A stretch of 36,437 nucleotides of DNA from Alphaproteobacteria bacterium (lineage in GTDB: Bacteria > Pseudomonadota > Alphaproteobacteria > JAEUKQ01 > JAIBAD01), in NCBI GenBank assembly GCA_019695395.1, contig JAIBAD010000018.1, forward strand, positions 1-36,437, written 5' to 3'. Shown piece by piece: positions 1 to 9,813 of this stretch (the stretch's first letter is position 1; each line of letters begins with the position of its first letter). A model generated the notes under the pieces. The model was given only the letters and a program-made list of their open reading frames with translations. It ran no database searches and was not told where the DNA came from. Position numbers and translations under genes: made by a program.

Positions 1-630
1 CAATTCTTTTTCTTCATTAATTTTTGGCGAAAAATCTGATAATTCTTTAACAATATGCTGAAGATAATCTTGTTCTTGATTTAAATGATCCAATTCACGT
101 GTTAATTGGCGTATAGTTTCTTCTTTTTCCTGCCAAAAAGAATAGGATTTTCTTGTATCTTCAATTTCTTTTTCAAGAGAACTATATGTATCAAGTAAAT
201 AACGCTGTGTATCAGGCTTATTTAAATCTTGATGCTCAAATTGACCAACAATTTCTATAAGTATTTTGCTAATTTGACGTAATAAATTAAGGCTTATGGT
301 TTGATCATTAAGAAAAACACGACTCCGTCCATCTTCATTCATATGTCTTCTTAAAATAAGATGATCATGATTGGGTAAATCTTGTTCTTTTAATATATTA
401 TATACAATGTGGTTTTTAGGTAATGTAAATAAAGCGCTAACGCTTGTTTGTGTTGTACCAGGTTTAAGGACGGAAGTATCTGTTTTAGCTCCCAAGGCAA
501 AGTTTAATGCTTCTAATAAAATAGATTTTCCCGCACCTGTTTCACCTGTAATGGCTGTAAATCCAGAATCAAGATTTATTTCCATGTGGGAAATAAGAAT
601 AAAATTATTAATAATAAGTTGTGTTAACAT
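1..630 (-). CDS. recN: DNA repair protein RecN, N-terminal part (truncated by window edge)
   Basis: SMC-like ATPase that acts in double-strand break repair. Reading from an ATG at 630 gives 210 residues opening MLTQLIINNFILIS. A Walker A motif GETGAGKS follows near residue 28, then ALNFALGAK, the standard RecN opening. A long Glu/Gln/Lys-rich stretch after about residue 125 looks like the start of the coiled coil. The C-terminal half (rest of coiled coil, signature and Walker B) lies outside the window. The start is 3 nt after the bamD stop, so the two are almost certainly cotranscribed, as is usual in alphaproteobacteria. Identification is firm; nothing looks broken in the visible part. Confidence 0.93.
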   Translation of the reverse strand, partial: MLTQLIINNFILISHMEINLDSGFTAITGETGAGKSILLEALNFALGAKTDTSVLKPGTTQTSVSALFTLPKNHIVYNILKEQDLPNHDHLILRRHMNEDGRSRVFLNDQTISLNLLRQISKILIEIVGQFEHQDLNKPDTQRYLLDTYSSLEKEIEDTRKSYSFWQEKEETIRQLTRELDHLNQEQDYLQHIVKELSDFSPKINEEKEL

Positions 631-633
631 AGA

Positions 634-1431
634 TCAGAAAAATTGATTAAGCCAAGAATTTGGTTTATTTTTTGGAATTAAATTAAGATTAGCTAAAAGT
701 TTAAAACTATCTTCATACCAATCACTTCCGGGAAAATTATGTCCAAGAACAGCAGCAGAATCTTGGGCTTCTTCGTTAATACCTAATGCTAGATAGCATT
801 CTGTTAAACGATGTAAGGCTTCTGGTACATGGGTTGTCGTTTGATATGTTTGAATTACTTGGCGAAACCGATTAATAGCTGCAAGATATTGTTTACGTTT
901 AAGATAGTAACGGCCAATTTCCATTTCTTTACCAGCTAAATGGTCACGAACTAAATCTAATTTTAAAGTTGCATCTTTTGCATAAGATGTGCGGGGAAAC
1001 CGATTAATAAGTTCTGTTAAAGCAGCTTGGGCAAGTTGCGTATTTTTTTGATCACGTCCTATATCAACAATCTGATCATAATAGCATAAAGCTTTTAAAT
1101 AATAGGCATAAGCGGCATAACGATGGCCAGGATGAAGATTTATAAATCGATCTAAAGTGTTAATAGCATCATCATATTGTTGGGCTTGATAATGTGCATA
1201 AGCCGACATTATTTGTCCTTGGATTGCCCACGTAGAATAAGGATGTTGTCTTTCCACTTCATCAAAAAGATTTGCTGCTTGACCATATTTTTGGCTGTTA
1301 AAAGCTTGATATGCTTCTGTATAAATATCTTCAGCTGGTTTTTCTACATAGGTATCTTCATCTGAGCTTGAACATCCCGTAAGGATAATCAAAAGTGCTA
1401 TAAAAATAAACCTTTTTATTAAAGAAAACAT
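634..1431 (-). CDS. bamD: Outer membrane assembly lipoprotein BamD
   Basis: Lipoprotein of the BAM complex that helps insert beta-barrel proteins in the outer membrane. The 265-residue protein has a short hydrophobic signal with lipobox LTGC, Cys20 being the lipidation site. It is followed by tetratricopeptide-like repeats (YTEAYQAFNSQKYGQAANLF, then further helical pairs with FPRTSYAKDA and YYLKRKQYLAAINRFRQVI), as in BamD/ComL. The length is normal for the family. It heads a two-gene unit with recN. It is separated from ftsZ by an intrinsic terminator, so it should have its own promoter in 1432-1545, where a LexA-like half-site pair also lies. Confidence 0.93.
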   Translation of the reverse strand: MFSLIKRFIFIALLIILTGCSSSDEDTYVEKPAEDIYTEAYQAFNSQKYGQAANLFDEVERQHPYSTWAIQGQIMSAYAHYQAQQYDDAINTLDRFINLHPGHRYAAYAYYLKALCYYDQIVDIGRDQKNTQLAQAALTELINRFPRTSYAKDATLKLDLVRDHLAGKEMEIGRYYLKRKQYLAAINRFRQVIQTYQTTTHVPEALHRLTECYLALGINEEAQDSAAVLGHNFPGSDWYEDSFKLLANLNLIPKNKPNSWLNQFF

Positions 1432-1475
1432 GCGTACCTAAAATTTGAATCTTAGTTTCTAAATTTTTGATTTTT

Positions 1476-1490
1476 GTTCTTATACCGTTA
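1476..1490. promoter_or_regulatory. Candidate LexA (SOS) box upstream of bamD-recN
   Basis: The plus strand reads GTTC-N7-GTTA, one base off the GTTC-N7-GTTC box known for alphaproteobacterial LexA. It lies about 45 bp upstream of bamD and overlaps -10-like sequences on the minus strand (TATAAC at 1487-1492, TATAAG at 1479-1484), a sensible place for a repressor. recN is commonly an SOS gene, which adds weight, but one mismatch in AT-rich DNA can arise by chance. Confidence 0.4.
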
Positions 1491-1545
1491 TAATAGGCTA
1501 ATATTTTTGTATTTCAAGAATTTGATCATTATATTATCAATAAAA

Positions 1546-1573
1546 TAAAAAAATCCCGCTCTAAAAGAGCGGG
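1546..1573 (-). terminator. Intrinsic terminator after ftsZ
   Basis: A perfect 8-bp stem (CCCGCTCT at 1555-1562, AGAGCGGG at 1566-1573, 3-nt loop) is followed on the minus strand by a T-rich tract at 1546-1554. It lies about 30 nt past the ftsZ stop and marks the end of the dcw transcript. Confidence 0.9.
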
Positions 1574-1604
1574 AAAGTCATAAACACTAAAATATTAACA
1601 GAGA

Positions 1605-3143
1605 TTAGTTAGCTTGTCTTCTTAAGAAAGCAGGAATCTCTAACAATTCTTCATCTTGTCGTTGTGCAGAAGATTGTTCAAAAGGCTCTAATCCTGCCAA
1701 TTTTACTTGAACAGCTGTTGAAGAATTATGCCGAACATTAGAACGTGTTGGTGCAGTATTTTTAGGGGCTTTATAAGATGATTTTGGTTCTTCAGTAACA
1801 GCAGGTGATTGTTGAAATGGCTTATTCCATGCAGCAACACCTGTTACACGTGCAAATAAGCTTGGGTTACGGCGTTGTTTATCATGAACCTGTTTTGTTT
1901 GGGTTGGTTTTGCATTAGATTTTAAAGATATATCTTCGTTTTTTTCAAAATTTTCTGGTTCTGCCTCTAAAGCGATATTTTTCTCTTGTTTTGATAATAA
2001 AGTTTGATCGTCTTCATCCATATCAAATGATAATTCAGGAAGATTAGAGGTATTTTTTATACTATTTTGAATACCTTTATCGTTATAAGATGTTTTTTCC
2101 TTCAAATTTTTAGTACCTTTTTTTATGAATGTATTAGGTGGATTTGAAGGGTTGATTTTGGATTCCGTTTGGTTATCAATTCCTGTGGCAACAACAGAGA
2201 TTCTCATTTTTCCGGTAAGTTCTTGATCAAAAGTTGACCCAAAAATAATATTTGCATCAGGGTCTACTTCATCACGAATGCGATTTGCTGCTTCGTCTAC
2301 TTCAAATAAAGTCATATCTGATCCACCTGTAATGTTGATAAGAACACCTTTAGCGCCTTTCATGGATACATCATCAAGTAAGGGATTTGATATAGCAGCT
2401 TCTGCTGCGGCTGTTGCACGATCTTCTCCCTCAGCTTCACCTGTACCCATCATAGCTTTACCCATTTCGGTCATAACAGAACGTATGTCAGCAAAATCAA
2501 GGTTTATCAACCCGGGCATAACCATTAAATCAGTGACACCCCGAACTGCTGAATGTAAAACTTGATCAGCTAGATGAAATGCATCAGCAAAAGTTGTTTT
2601 ATCATTAGCAATCCTAAAAAGATTTTGATTAGGAATCATAATAAGCGTGTCGACAAATTGATGAAGTTCTTTCATCCCACTCTCAGCTAATCTCATTCGA
2701 TGTAATCCTTCAAAGTGAAAAGGCTTTGTAACAACACCAACAGTTAATATTCCCTGTTCTCTTGTTGCTCTTGCTATGACGGGTGCGGCACCTGTACCTG
2801 TTCCACCACCCATACCGGCTGCAATAAAAACCATATGACTATCTCTTAATTGGTCAACTATTTCATCAAGAACTTCCTCTGCAGCAGCGCGCCCAATGTC
2901 TGGTCTTGCGCCTGCACCTAATCCTTGGGTAACATTTGTCCCTAATTGTATGCGACGTTCACATAGTGATTGGGTTAATGCTTGTGCATCTGTATTGCAA
3001 ACAATAAATTCTACCCCTTCTAAATGTGAGCGTATCATATTGTTCACAGCATTGCCACCAGCACCCCCAACGCCAACAACAGTAATTTTTGGTTTAAGTT
3101 CTTTAGTATTTTTTGTATTAGGTATTGATAATTTTAAAGTCAT
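1605..3143 (-). CDS. ftsZ: Cell division GTPase FtsZ
   Basis: Tubulin-like GTPase that forms the cytokinetic ring. It has 512 residues. The nucleotide-binding domain carries VGGAGGNAV (about 25-33) and the tubulin signature GGGTGTG (112-118). The T7 loop NLDFADI (214-220) contains the catalytic aspartates D216 and D219. The globular part ends near residue 325. A long Lys/Asn/Ser-rich linker of roughly 170 residues follows, and then the conserved C-terminal tail [12 protein letters not shown], where FtsA and other partners bind. It is longer than the E. coli protein (383), which is normal for alphaproteobacteria because of the linker. A GGAG ribosome binding site precedes the ATG. Last gene of the dcw cluster, 46 nt after ftsA. 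Confidence 0.98.
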   Translation of the reverse strand: MTLKLSIPNTKNTKELKPKITVVGVGGAGGNAVNNMIRSHLEGVEFIVCNTDAQALTQSLCERRIQLGTNVTQGLGAGARPDIGRAAAEEVLDEIVDQLRDSHMVFIAAGMGGGTGTGAAPVIARATREQGILTVGVVTKPFHFEGLHRMRLAESGMKELHQFVDTLIMIPNQNLFRIANDKTTFADAFHLADQVLHSAVRGVTDLMVMPGLINLDFADIRSVMTEMGKAMMGTGEAEGEDRATAAAEAAISNPLLDDVSMKGAKGVLINITGGSDMTLFEVDEAANRIRDEVDPDANIIFGSTFDQELTGKMRISVVATGIDNQTESKINPSNPPNTFIKKGTKNLKEKTSYNDKGIQNSIKNTSNLPELSFDMDEDDQTLLSKQEKNIALEAEPENFEKNEDISLKSNAKPTQTKQVHDKQRRNPSLFARVTGVAAWNKPFQQSPAVTEEPKSSYKAPKNTAPTRSNVRHNSSTAVQVKLAGLEPFEQSSAQRQDEELLEIPAFLRRQAN

Positions 3144-3189
3144 TATAAAACTCCGCTATTTTAGTGTTTAATTAAGAATATTTTTTTGT

Positions 3190-4452
3190 TCATAGAAAAC
3201 TCCATAACCAATGGCTTAGACGGTTAAGTAAATTTGTATCTTTTTGTTTAAAATTATAATTTTTATACCAAGATAAATTCTTATTTTCTTCCATGGCATG
3301 AATTAACAATCCAGCACAAGTAGAAAAAGCTGGGCCAGACATAGAATCCGCTAACCCAACAAGACGCAAAGGGCGTCCTACACGTACTTTTTTATCAAGT
3401 ACGATGGATGCTAATTCTCGTGCCCCTGTTAGTTGACTTGCCCCACCAGTTAATACCACTCGTCTACCAGCAATTTTATTGAAACCACTTAATTCTAATC
3501 GTGATCTTACAAGTTCAAAAGTCTCTTCAAGTCTTGGTTGAATGATACCAACGAGAATTGATCTTGAAATTTGATTTATTTGTTCGGAATCTTCTTCACC
3601 AATTAAAGGGATATCAATAATTTCTTGTTCATCAATAAGAGAAGAAATACAGCTTCCATATAAAGTTTTAAGTCGTTCAGCGTATACAAGAGGTGTTGAA
3701 AGTCCTCTCGCAATATCATTCGTAACATGATTGCCACCAATAGGAATTTGATCTGTATATATGATATTACCATCAAAAAAGACAGAAAGTTTTGTTGTAC
3801 CACCTCCCATATCAATTACAGTAACGCCTAAATCCATTTCGTCATCTACAAGTGAAGCTAAGCCTGCGGCATAAGATGAAATGATTAAAGATTTTATATT
3901 AAGATGACACCTAGATACACATTGGGTTAGATTTTTTACTGCGGTAGAATTTGCAGAAATAGTATGTACATCGACAGCTAATTTCTTCCCAAACATACCT
4001 TTGGGGTCTTTAATACCTTTGTGTCCATCTAAATTATAGCTAATAGGTATAGCATGAATAAGCCAACGATCATCATTTTGTTTAAAATGATAATCTTCAA
4101 AAGCTAAAGTACGTTTTATATCTTGGGAAGTTACTTCTTCACCAAGTAATGGAATTTCTATTTCTGTTGTTAATGATGTGGGTTGGCCTGTTGATATGCT
4201 TACAATAATGTCTCTGATTGTTTCATTAGCCATTTTTTCTGCATCGTGGACAGCATTTAATATTGCAGCTTCTGTTGCTTCCATATCAATAATGTTACCA
4301 GATCGTAACCCACGGGACATTTGCTGCCCAACCCCCAATATTTTTAATTGAGCATCATCAGTTGCCCGGGCAATAAAACAGCAAACTTTACTTGTACCAA
4401 TATCTAAAGCTGCAAAAGGTTGTTTATATTGTATATGCCGATTTCTTGTCAT
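3190..4452 (-). CDS. ftsA: Cell division protein FtsA
   Basis: Actin-like ATPase that tethers FtsZ to the membrane. The 420-residue protein has the phosphate-1 motif ALDIGTSKVCCFIAR (15-29), the phosphate-2 motif VIDMGGGTTKLSVF (about 215-228) and an adenosine motif VVLTGGASQLTG (about 332-343). The extreme C-terminus LLNRLSHWLWSFL is an amphipathic helix typical of the FtsA membrane-targeting sequence. The length is normal. It lies between ftsQ (18-nt gap) and ftsZ (46-nt gap), the standard order. Confidence 0.97.
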   Translation of the reverse strand: MTRNRHIQYKQPFAALDIGTSKVCCFIARATDDAQLKILGVGQQMSRGLRSGNIIDMEATEAAILNAVHDAEKMANETIRDIIVSISTGQPTSLTTEIEIPLLGEEVTSQDIKRTLAFEDYHFKQNDDRWLIHAIPISYNLDGHKGIKDPKGMFGKKLAVDVHTISANSTAVKNLTQCVSRCHLNIKSLIISSYAAGLASLVDDEMDLGVTVIDMGGGTTKLSVFFDGNIIYTDQIPIGGNHVTNDIARGLSTPLVYAERLKTLYGSCISSLIDEQEIIDIPLIGEEDSEQINQISRSILVGIIQPRLEETFELVRSRLELSGFNKIAGRRVVLTGGASQLTGARELASIVLDKKVRVGRPLRLVGLADSMSGPAFSTCAGLLIHAMEENKNLSWYKNYNFKQKDTNLLNRLSHWLWSFL

Positions 4453-4470
4453 AGTTTAATATTTCCCATA

Positions 4471-5394
4471 TTAACTTTTACTTTCGCTAGCTCTTGAATT
4501 TAGTAAATTAATAAGTGCAGTTGCTTTGTTGTTAAAACGAATAAGCGGATAATCAATTAATCTTAAATCAAGCATTTGAACATTTTTATTTAAAAGTGAA
4601 GATTGTTCTTGGAGCTCTAATAATGTTTGCCATCCTTTATTAAAATTATCTTCGGGTAATTTGATAAGAACATTATTATCAAGGTATATGTCCCATCGTC
4701 TGTCATTGATAAATTCTGCATATTTTATAGTATGTCCCAAATTTTTCTGAGTTGATAGCGCATTTTTCAAATCATTAAATTTGATAGGTGCTTGATCACC
4801 TTTGATAATTGTTAAATTTTTATAATTATCAATAGAAGTTTTTGTTATGATTGTACCTTCTTCACTAATTAAGTAAAAATCATTATCTTTTTGCCATAAA
4901 GCAGTTGGCTGATATTCAGTAATATTAATTAATAAAGTGTTAGGTAATTTTCTAATAACATTAATATTTTTTACCCAAGGGTTTTTATGTAGATTTTCTT
5001 GGATTTGATTAATTGGTAAAGTTAAAAGTGCATCACCTTTACTGGCAACAACACTATTAAGAATAGCTGAGATGGTAATTCGTTGGCGTCCCTCGACTAA
5101 GATATTATCAAGGGTAAATCCCAACTTTTGGCTTATGTTAATGATTTTATTTAAATAAGTATTTGAATATGACTGGACCCACGAAGATTGAATAAATAAA
5201 ACTATTCCCCATATTAATAGAATTGCGAGTAAAATTTTACCAACTTTATATATAGGAGATAATAAAGGGTATAAAAGTCTAAAATAAGAATGGTATAAAG
5301 CATATTTGTTAATAGCTTGATGCGTAATACCTTGATGGCGTCGTTCTAATTGACCAACGGTCCAAGATGGTTTGGCAAGATTTAGTTGTCGCAT
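4471..5394 (-). CDS. ftsQ: Cell division protein FtsQ
   Basis: Bitopic divisome protein that bridges FtsL/FtsB to the cytoplasmic components. I place the start at ATG 5394, because GGTGGAGA lies just upstream at good spacing. An ATG at 5415 would add seven residues and overlap ddl more deeply. From 5394 the protein has 307 residues: a basic cytoplasmic N-terminus, one membrane segment (KILLAILLIWGIVLFIQ), a POTRA domain beginning near FTLDNILVEGRQRIT, and the FtsQ beta domain to the end. Even with the shorter start it overlaps the ddl end by 13 nt, implying translational coupling. Sequence is divergent as usual for FtsQ; position and architecture make the call secure. Confidence 0.92.
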   Translation of the reverse strand: MRQLNLAKPSWTVGQLERRHQGITHQAINKYALYHSYFRLLYPLLSPIYKVGKILLAILLIWGIVLFIQSSWVQSYSNTYLNKIINISQKLGFTLDNILVEGRQRITISAILNSVVASKGDALLTLPINQIQENLHKNPWVKNINVIRKLPNTLLINITEYQPTALWQKDNDFYLISEEGTIITKTSIDNYKNLTIIKGDQAPIKFNDLKNALSTQKNLGHTIKYAEFINDRRWDIYLDNNVLIKLPEDNFNKGWQTLLELQEQSSLLNKNVQMLDLRLIDYPLIRFNNKATALINLLNSRASESKS

Positions 5395-6314
5395 TGAGCG
5401 TTCTCCACCATCCAAGAAACGAGTTGTGCAAAATTTATTCCTTTGTAAGAAGCTTGCTCCGGTGCAAGTGATAAAGGTGTCATGCCAGGCTGGGTATTAA
5501 TTTCTAAAATATAAAGCCCATCGGTTGAATTTTTACTATCATCATAACGTAGATCAGATCTTGTAACACCTCGGCATCCCAAAGCATAATGAGCTTTTAA
5601 AGCCCAGTCTTTAGCTAATAATTCAACATCTTTGGGTATAAGGGCAGGAATTTGGTGTTCTGTAATGCCTTCACTATATTTAGCTTCATAATCATAAAAA
5701 CCTCTTTTAGGTTTTAATTCCGTAACAGCAAGAGCTTCATTTCCCAAAATTGTTACCGTAAGTTCTCGTCCAGGTATAAAACGTTCAACTAAAAGTTCAT
5801 CACCATCTGGTAATGATCCTTCGTCAAAAGGCATTTTATTATCCCCTTGTTTGAAAATTTTTACGCCAACACTTGAACCTTCATTAATAGGTTTAATGAC
5901 ATAAGGTCTTGGCATAATTTCTTTAGGATGTAATAATTCTTTTCGACTATAAACTTTTCCTTCAGGAATACGTAATCCGATAGAATGAAAAATTCTGCGC
6001 GATATATCTTTATTCATGGCCATTGATGATGCTAAAAGACCTGAATGTGTATAGGGAATGGCAAGTAAATTTAAAAGCGCTTGGATTGTACCATCTTCTC
6101 CAAATCTTCCATGAAGAGCATTAAAAATTACATCTGGTTTGGGATCTAAAACAGACAAAAAGTCTTTTATATTGTGTTTGAAATCAAAACTACGAACTTG
6201 ATATCCAGCTTCTTCAAGTGCCTTTTGGCACGCAAGTCCTGTAACCAATGATACTTCTCTTTCATTGGAAAGACCACCCATAATCACTAGAATATTTTTA
6301 TTTTTTTTATTCAT
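5382..6314 (-). CDS. ddl: D-alanine--D-alanine ligase
   Basis: ATP-grasp enzyme that joins two D-alanines for the muropeptide stem. The 310-residue protein shows the N-terminal substrate loop VIMGGLSNEREVSLVTG, ATP-grasp segments YVIKPINEGSSVGVKIF and ELLVERFIPGRELTVTILG, and the metal-binding motif EINTQPGMTPLS (E271 and N273). A normal DdlB-type length and no missing motif. It sits in the usual place between murB (15-nt gap) and ftsQ (overlapping). Confidence 0.97.
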   Translation of the reverse strand: MNKKNKNILVIMGGLSNEREVSLVTGLACQKALEEAGYQVRSFDFKHNIKDFLSVLDPKPDVIFNALHGRFGEDGTIQALLNLLAIPYTHSGLLASSMAMNKDISRRIFHSIGLRIPEGKVYSRKELLHPKEIMPRPYVIKPINEGSSVGVKIFKQGDNKMPFDEGSLPDGDELLVERFIPGRELTVTILGNEALAVTELKPKRGFYDYEAKYSEGITEHQIPALIPKDVELLAKDWALKAHYALGCRGVTRSDLRYDDSKNSTDGLYILEINTQPGMTPLSLAPEQASYKGINFAQLVSWMVENAQCDN

Positions 6315-6329
6315 ACTTTATACCATTTT

Positions 6330-7268
6330 TCATAAAATTTTATTTCCTAAAATTTGAATTTCCCAACGTAACATAATTCCTGATTTATCAAAAACTCTTT
6401 GACGTACTTCTTCCCCTAATTCTTCAATATCAGCTGCGGTAGCTGCACCATTATTAATAAGAAAATTACAATGCATTTCAGAAACCATCGCATCACCTTT
6501 TCGTAATCCTCGACACCCAGCTTCATCAATAAGTTGCCATGCTTTTTTACCATGACTTAAATTAGGATCTGGATTGGCAAAAGTACTTCCGCCGGTTCTA
6601 GCTCTAATTGGTTGAGTGCCAATTCTTTTTTCCTGAATTTCTTGCATTCTTTGTGCAATATTAATAGATGTATCTTCATATCCTTTAAGTTGAGCATTAA
6701 GAAAAATAAAACTTTTATCTATGCTACAATGTCTATATTTAAATCCCATGTCACTTAAAGTTAGATGATGAATATGTCCATTTAAATCTATTGCTTTGGC
6801 TTTTGAAACAATGTCAGAAAATTCTTTTCCATAAGCACCAGCATTCATACGTAACCCACCACCAATTGTTCCTGGAATACCAGATAGAAATTCCAATCCA
6901 GCAAGCGAATGATCTAAAGCAAAACGGGATACACTAACGTCAAGACAAGCCGCGCCAACAATTATTGTATTTTCTTCGTATATCATTTGGGCAAAATTTT
7001 TTCCTAATTTAATGACAACGCCATTAATCCCACCATCACGAATTAATAAATTTGATGTTGCTCCAATAACAGTGATCGGTAAATTTTTAGGTTTATAATT
7101 TAAAAAATGGATTAAGTCTTGCTCATCCTCGGGTTTAAATAATATTTCTGCAGCTCCGCCTACACGAAACCAGGTTAGATCAGATAAAGGTGCATTTTTA
7201 AGCAATTTACCCCTAACCGGCGGCAATTTTTCAATATCAGTAAGTGTTTGAGAAGATGATATCATCAT
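6330..7268 (-). CDS. murB: UDP-N-acetylenolpyruvoylglucosamine reductase MurB
   Basis: FAD enzyme that reduces UDP-GlcNAc-enolpyruvate to UDP-MurNAc with NADPH. The 312-residue protein has an FAD-binding segment LTWFRVGGAAEILFKP (31-46), the glycine-rich IPGTIGGGLRMNAGAYG (131-147), the catalytic serine in RTGGSTFANPD (S228), and a C-terminal region with MHCNFLINNGAATAADIE. Its start overlaps the murC stop as TAATG, so it is translationally coupled. A second ATG follows immediately and could equally be used. Confidence 0.97.
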   Translation of the reverse strand: MMISSSQTLTDIEKLPPVRGKLLKNAPLSDLTWFRVGGAAEILFKPEDEQDLIHFLNYKPKNLPITVIGATSNLLIRDGGINGVVIKLGKNFAQMIYEENTIIVGAACLDVSVSRFALDHSLAGLEFLSGIPGTIGGGLRMNAGAYGKEFSDIVSKAKAIDLNGHIHHLTLSDMGFKYRHCSIDKSFIFLNAQLKGYEDTSINIAQRMQEIQEKRIGTQPIRARTGGSTFANPDPNLSHGKKAWQLIDEAGCRGLRKGDAMVSEMHCNFLINNGAATAADIEELGEEVRQRVFDKSGIMLRWEIQILGNKIL

Positions 7269-8692
7269 TAATTCTTCTTACTTGAATTGTATAAAATTTT
7301 TAATTGATCAGGCAAAGCATAGGCCCAGTTCGTAATTGATCCTGCACCTAAACAAACGACCATATCGCCTTTTTGTGCTAATTGGTTAATAAGAGGTGCT
7401 AAAGCTTCCGGACTATTTAAAGCATCAACGTGACGTAGTCCATGTGCACGTAATCCTTCAATTAAATAATCACGGTTTATATTAGGTATAGGTTGCTCGC
7501 CAGCAGCATAAATATCTGCAACAATAACGTGATCTGCGTCATTAAAACATGTACAAAACTCTTCAAATAAATCTTTTAAACGTGTATAACGGTGGGGTTG
7601 TACCACGGCAATAACTCGTCCATCTGCGGCTGTTTTAGCAGCTCTTAAAACAGCAGAAATTTCGACCGGGTGATGTCCGTAATCATCAATAATTGTAATA
7701 CCATTGATTTCCCCTGTTTTTGTAAATCTTCTTTTAACGCCACCAAATTTGCTTAACCCTTCATAAATACTTTCTTCTTTAATATCCAATTCATTAGCAA
7801 TAGCGATAGCCGCTAATGCATTTTGGACGTTGTGCATACCAATCATGGGGAGATGTAATTTTTTTAATCTTTTGCCACCATTTTTTAGATGATCTGCAAA
7901 AATAACATCAAAAATAGATCCATTTGATTTTGTTTCAATATCAATTGCTCTAATATCAGCTTGAGAATTCATACCATAGGTAATAATACGTTTACCTTGA
8001 ACTTTAGGGATCATAGTTTGAACGATAGGATGGTCGGTACATAATGTTGCACAGCCATAAAATGGTATGTTGGTAATAAAATTTTCAAAAGCTTTATGCA
8101 TTAATTCAATTGACCCATAATGGTCAAGATGTTCTGGATCGATGTTGGTAACAACTGCGATTGTGGCTGGCAATTTAACAAATGTGCCATCTGATTCATC
8201 GGCTTCGACAACAATCCATTCGCCTTTACCTAATCTAGCGTTGGTTCCGTAATTATTAATAATTCCGCCATTGACGACAGTAGGATCAAGATGGCCGGCA
8301 TCAAGTAGGGATGCAACTAAAGAAGTGGTTGTCGTTTTTCCATGTGTGCCTGCAACAGCAATTGACCATTTAAGGCGCATAAGTTCAGCAAGCATTTCTG
8401 CTCTTTTAACGATGGGAATAAAATTATCCCTTGCTGCAACAAATTCTGGGTTATCAGATTTAACTGCAGAAGAAATAACAACGACCTTAGCACCTTTAAT
8501 ATTATCACTTTTGTGTCCTAACATAATAGGAATGCCCAATTGTTGGAGACGCCTTACATTGTAATTTTCAGCCAAATCACTTCCTTGAACACGGTATCCA
8601 AGATTATGAAGTATTTCTGCAATACCACTCATCCCAATACCACCAATACCTATAAAATGAAGTGATCCAATATCTTGTGGAAATGTTTTCAT
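7268..8692 (-). CDS. murC: UDP-N-acetylmuramate--L-alanine ligase MurC
   Basis: Mur ligase adding L-Ala to UDP-MurNAc. It has 474 residues. The N-terminal Rossmann domain carries [15 protein letters not shown] (14-28), the central ATPase domain has the P-loop GTHGKTTTT (115-123) and [28 protein letters not shown], and the C-terminal domain contains [11 protein letters not shown] and VVQPHRYTR, all diagnostic of MurC. Starts by 4-nt overlap with the murG end; ends by TAATG with murB. Confidence 0.98.
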   Translation of the reverse strand: MKTFPQDIGSLHFIGIGGIGMSGIAEILHNLGYRVQGSDLAENYNVRRLQQLGIPIMLGHKSDNIKGAKVVVISSAVKSDNPEFVAARDNFIPIVKRAEMLAELMRLKWSIAVAGTHGKTTTTSLVASLLDAGHLDPTVVNGGIINNYGTNARLGKGEWIVVEADESDGTFVKLPATIAVVTNIDPEHLDHYGSIELMHKAFENFITNIPFYGCATLCTDHPIVQTMIPKVQGKRIITYGMNSQADIRAIDIETKSNGSIFDVIFADHLKNGGKRLKKLHLPMIGMHNVQNALAAIAIANELDIKEESIYEGLSKFGGVKRRFTKTGEINGITIIDDYGHHPVEISAVLRAAKTAADGRVIAVVQPHRYTRLKDLFEEFCTCFNDADHVIVADIYAAGEQPIPNINRDYLIEGLRAHGLRHVDALNSPEALAPLINQLAQKGDMVVCLGAGSITNWAYALPDQLKILYNSSKKN

Positions 8693-9813
8693 GTCGTGCT
8701 TTCAATATTAAGGGATGAATTTATTTTTTGTTCTATTAAATGAATAATTGATTGTACCGCTTCTGGTTTAGCAAGAGACCAAGCTTGATATGCAGTTTTT
8801 TCTAACAATTCTGGATGTAAAAAAAGATAGTGTAAATGATCGGATAATTTTTGGGGTGTCAGTTCTTTTTCTGGCATAATCCATGCGGCATCGTGGATAC
8901 ATAAAGCCTGCGCATTTGCTGTTTGATGATCATCGATAGCATAAGGGTAAGGGATGAGAATAGAAGGCCTACCCATCGATATAATTTCTGTAACAGATGA
9001 TGCACCGGCACGGCAAATGATCAAGTGACTTTTTTCAAGGTGATCCGCAATATTATAAAAAAATGGTGCAAGAGTGGCATCTATATTTAAATCTTTATAA
9101 TGTTGTTTTGTCGTTTCTATATCTTCAGATCGACATTGCTGTGTTATTTTTATTCTTTGTTTTATATCTTTGGGAAGCAAATCGATAGCCATAGGTATAA
9201 GTTTAGAAAAGGACCGTGTGCCTTGACTCCCACCAGTGACCAAAATATTAATTACTTCATTGTTAAAATTATAAGAAAATGTGGGCCGGACAAATTCCAT
9301 GCGTACTGGATTACCTACAAGTACTGTTTTATTTGTATTTTTTCCGCCAATTTTTTTGGTCTCTTTCAAAGATAAAGCAATAATATCAACCTTATTGGCT
9401 AGAACGCGATTGGCTCGGCCTAACACAGCATTTTGTTCATGAATAAGTGTTGAAATTTTTAAATGTGTTGCAGCTAATACTGTTGGAATTGATGCATACC
9501 CACCAAATCCAATGACAACAGCAGGGGATATTTTTTTCAATAAATAACGTGCTTCCCAATATCCTTGAACAAGAAGTAAAAGTGATTTTATTTTTCGCCA
9601 CAAATTAATTCCAGCGATACCCCCAGCGCTAATTTTGTAAATATGTACCTGGGGTAATTTATCACTAAATGCTTTACCTCTTTGATCGGTAATGAGATTA
9701 ACATTAAAATTTTTATCTAAGAGACTTTTTGCTAAAGCTTCAGCTGGATACATATGACCACCCGTACCACCTGCAGCAATAACAATGTTATATTTTGCTT
9801 GTTCTACGGGCAT
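8689..9813 (-). CDS. murG: UDP-GlcNAc:lipid I N-acetylglucosaminyltransferase MurG
   Basis: Peripheral membrane glycosyltransferase (GT28) that converts lipid I to lipid II on the cytoplasmic face. The 374-residue protein starts with the acceptor-binding loop [16 protein letters not shown] (13-28), and has [37 protein letters not shown] and the UDP-GlcNAc site [20 protein letters not shown]. Normal family length. Its ATG overlaps the ftsW stop by one base. Confidence 0.97.
   Translation of the reverse strand: MPVEQAKYNIVIAAGGTGGHMYPAEALAKSLLDKNFNVNLITDQRGKAFSDKLPQVHIYKISAGGIAGINLWRKIKSLLLLVQGYWEARYLLKKISPAVVIGFGGYASIPTVLAATHLKISTLIHEQNAVLGRANRVLANKVDIIALSLKETKKIGGKNTNKTVLVGNPVRMEFVRPTFSYNFNNEVINILVTGGSQGTRSFSKLIPMAIDLLPKDIKQRIKITQQCRSEDIETTKQHYKDLNIDATLAPFFYNIADHLEKSHLIICRAGASSVTEIISMGRPSILIPYPYAIDDHQTANAQALCIHDAAWIMPEKELTPQKLSDHLHYLFLHPELLEKTAYQAWSLAKPEAVQSIIHLIEQKINSSLNIESTT

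Noticed and set aside
371-646. 91-residue plus-strand frame opposite recN
   Set aside because: Antisense to the conserved RecN Walker A region; shadow of the real gene.
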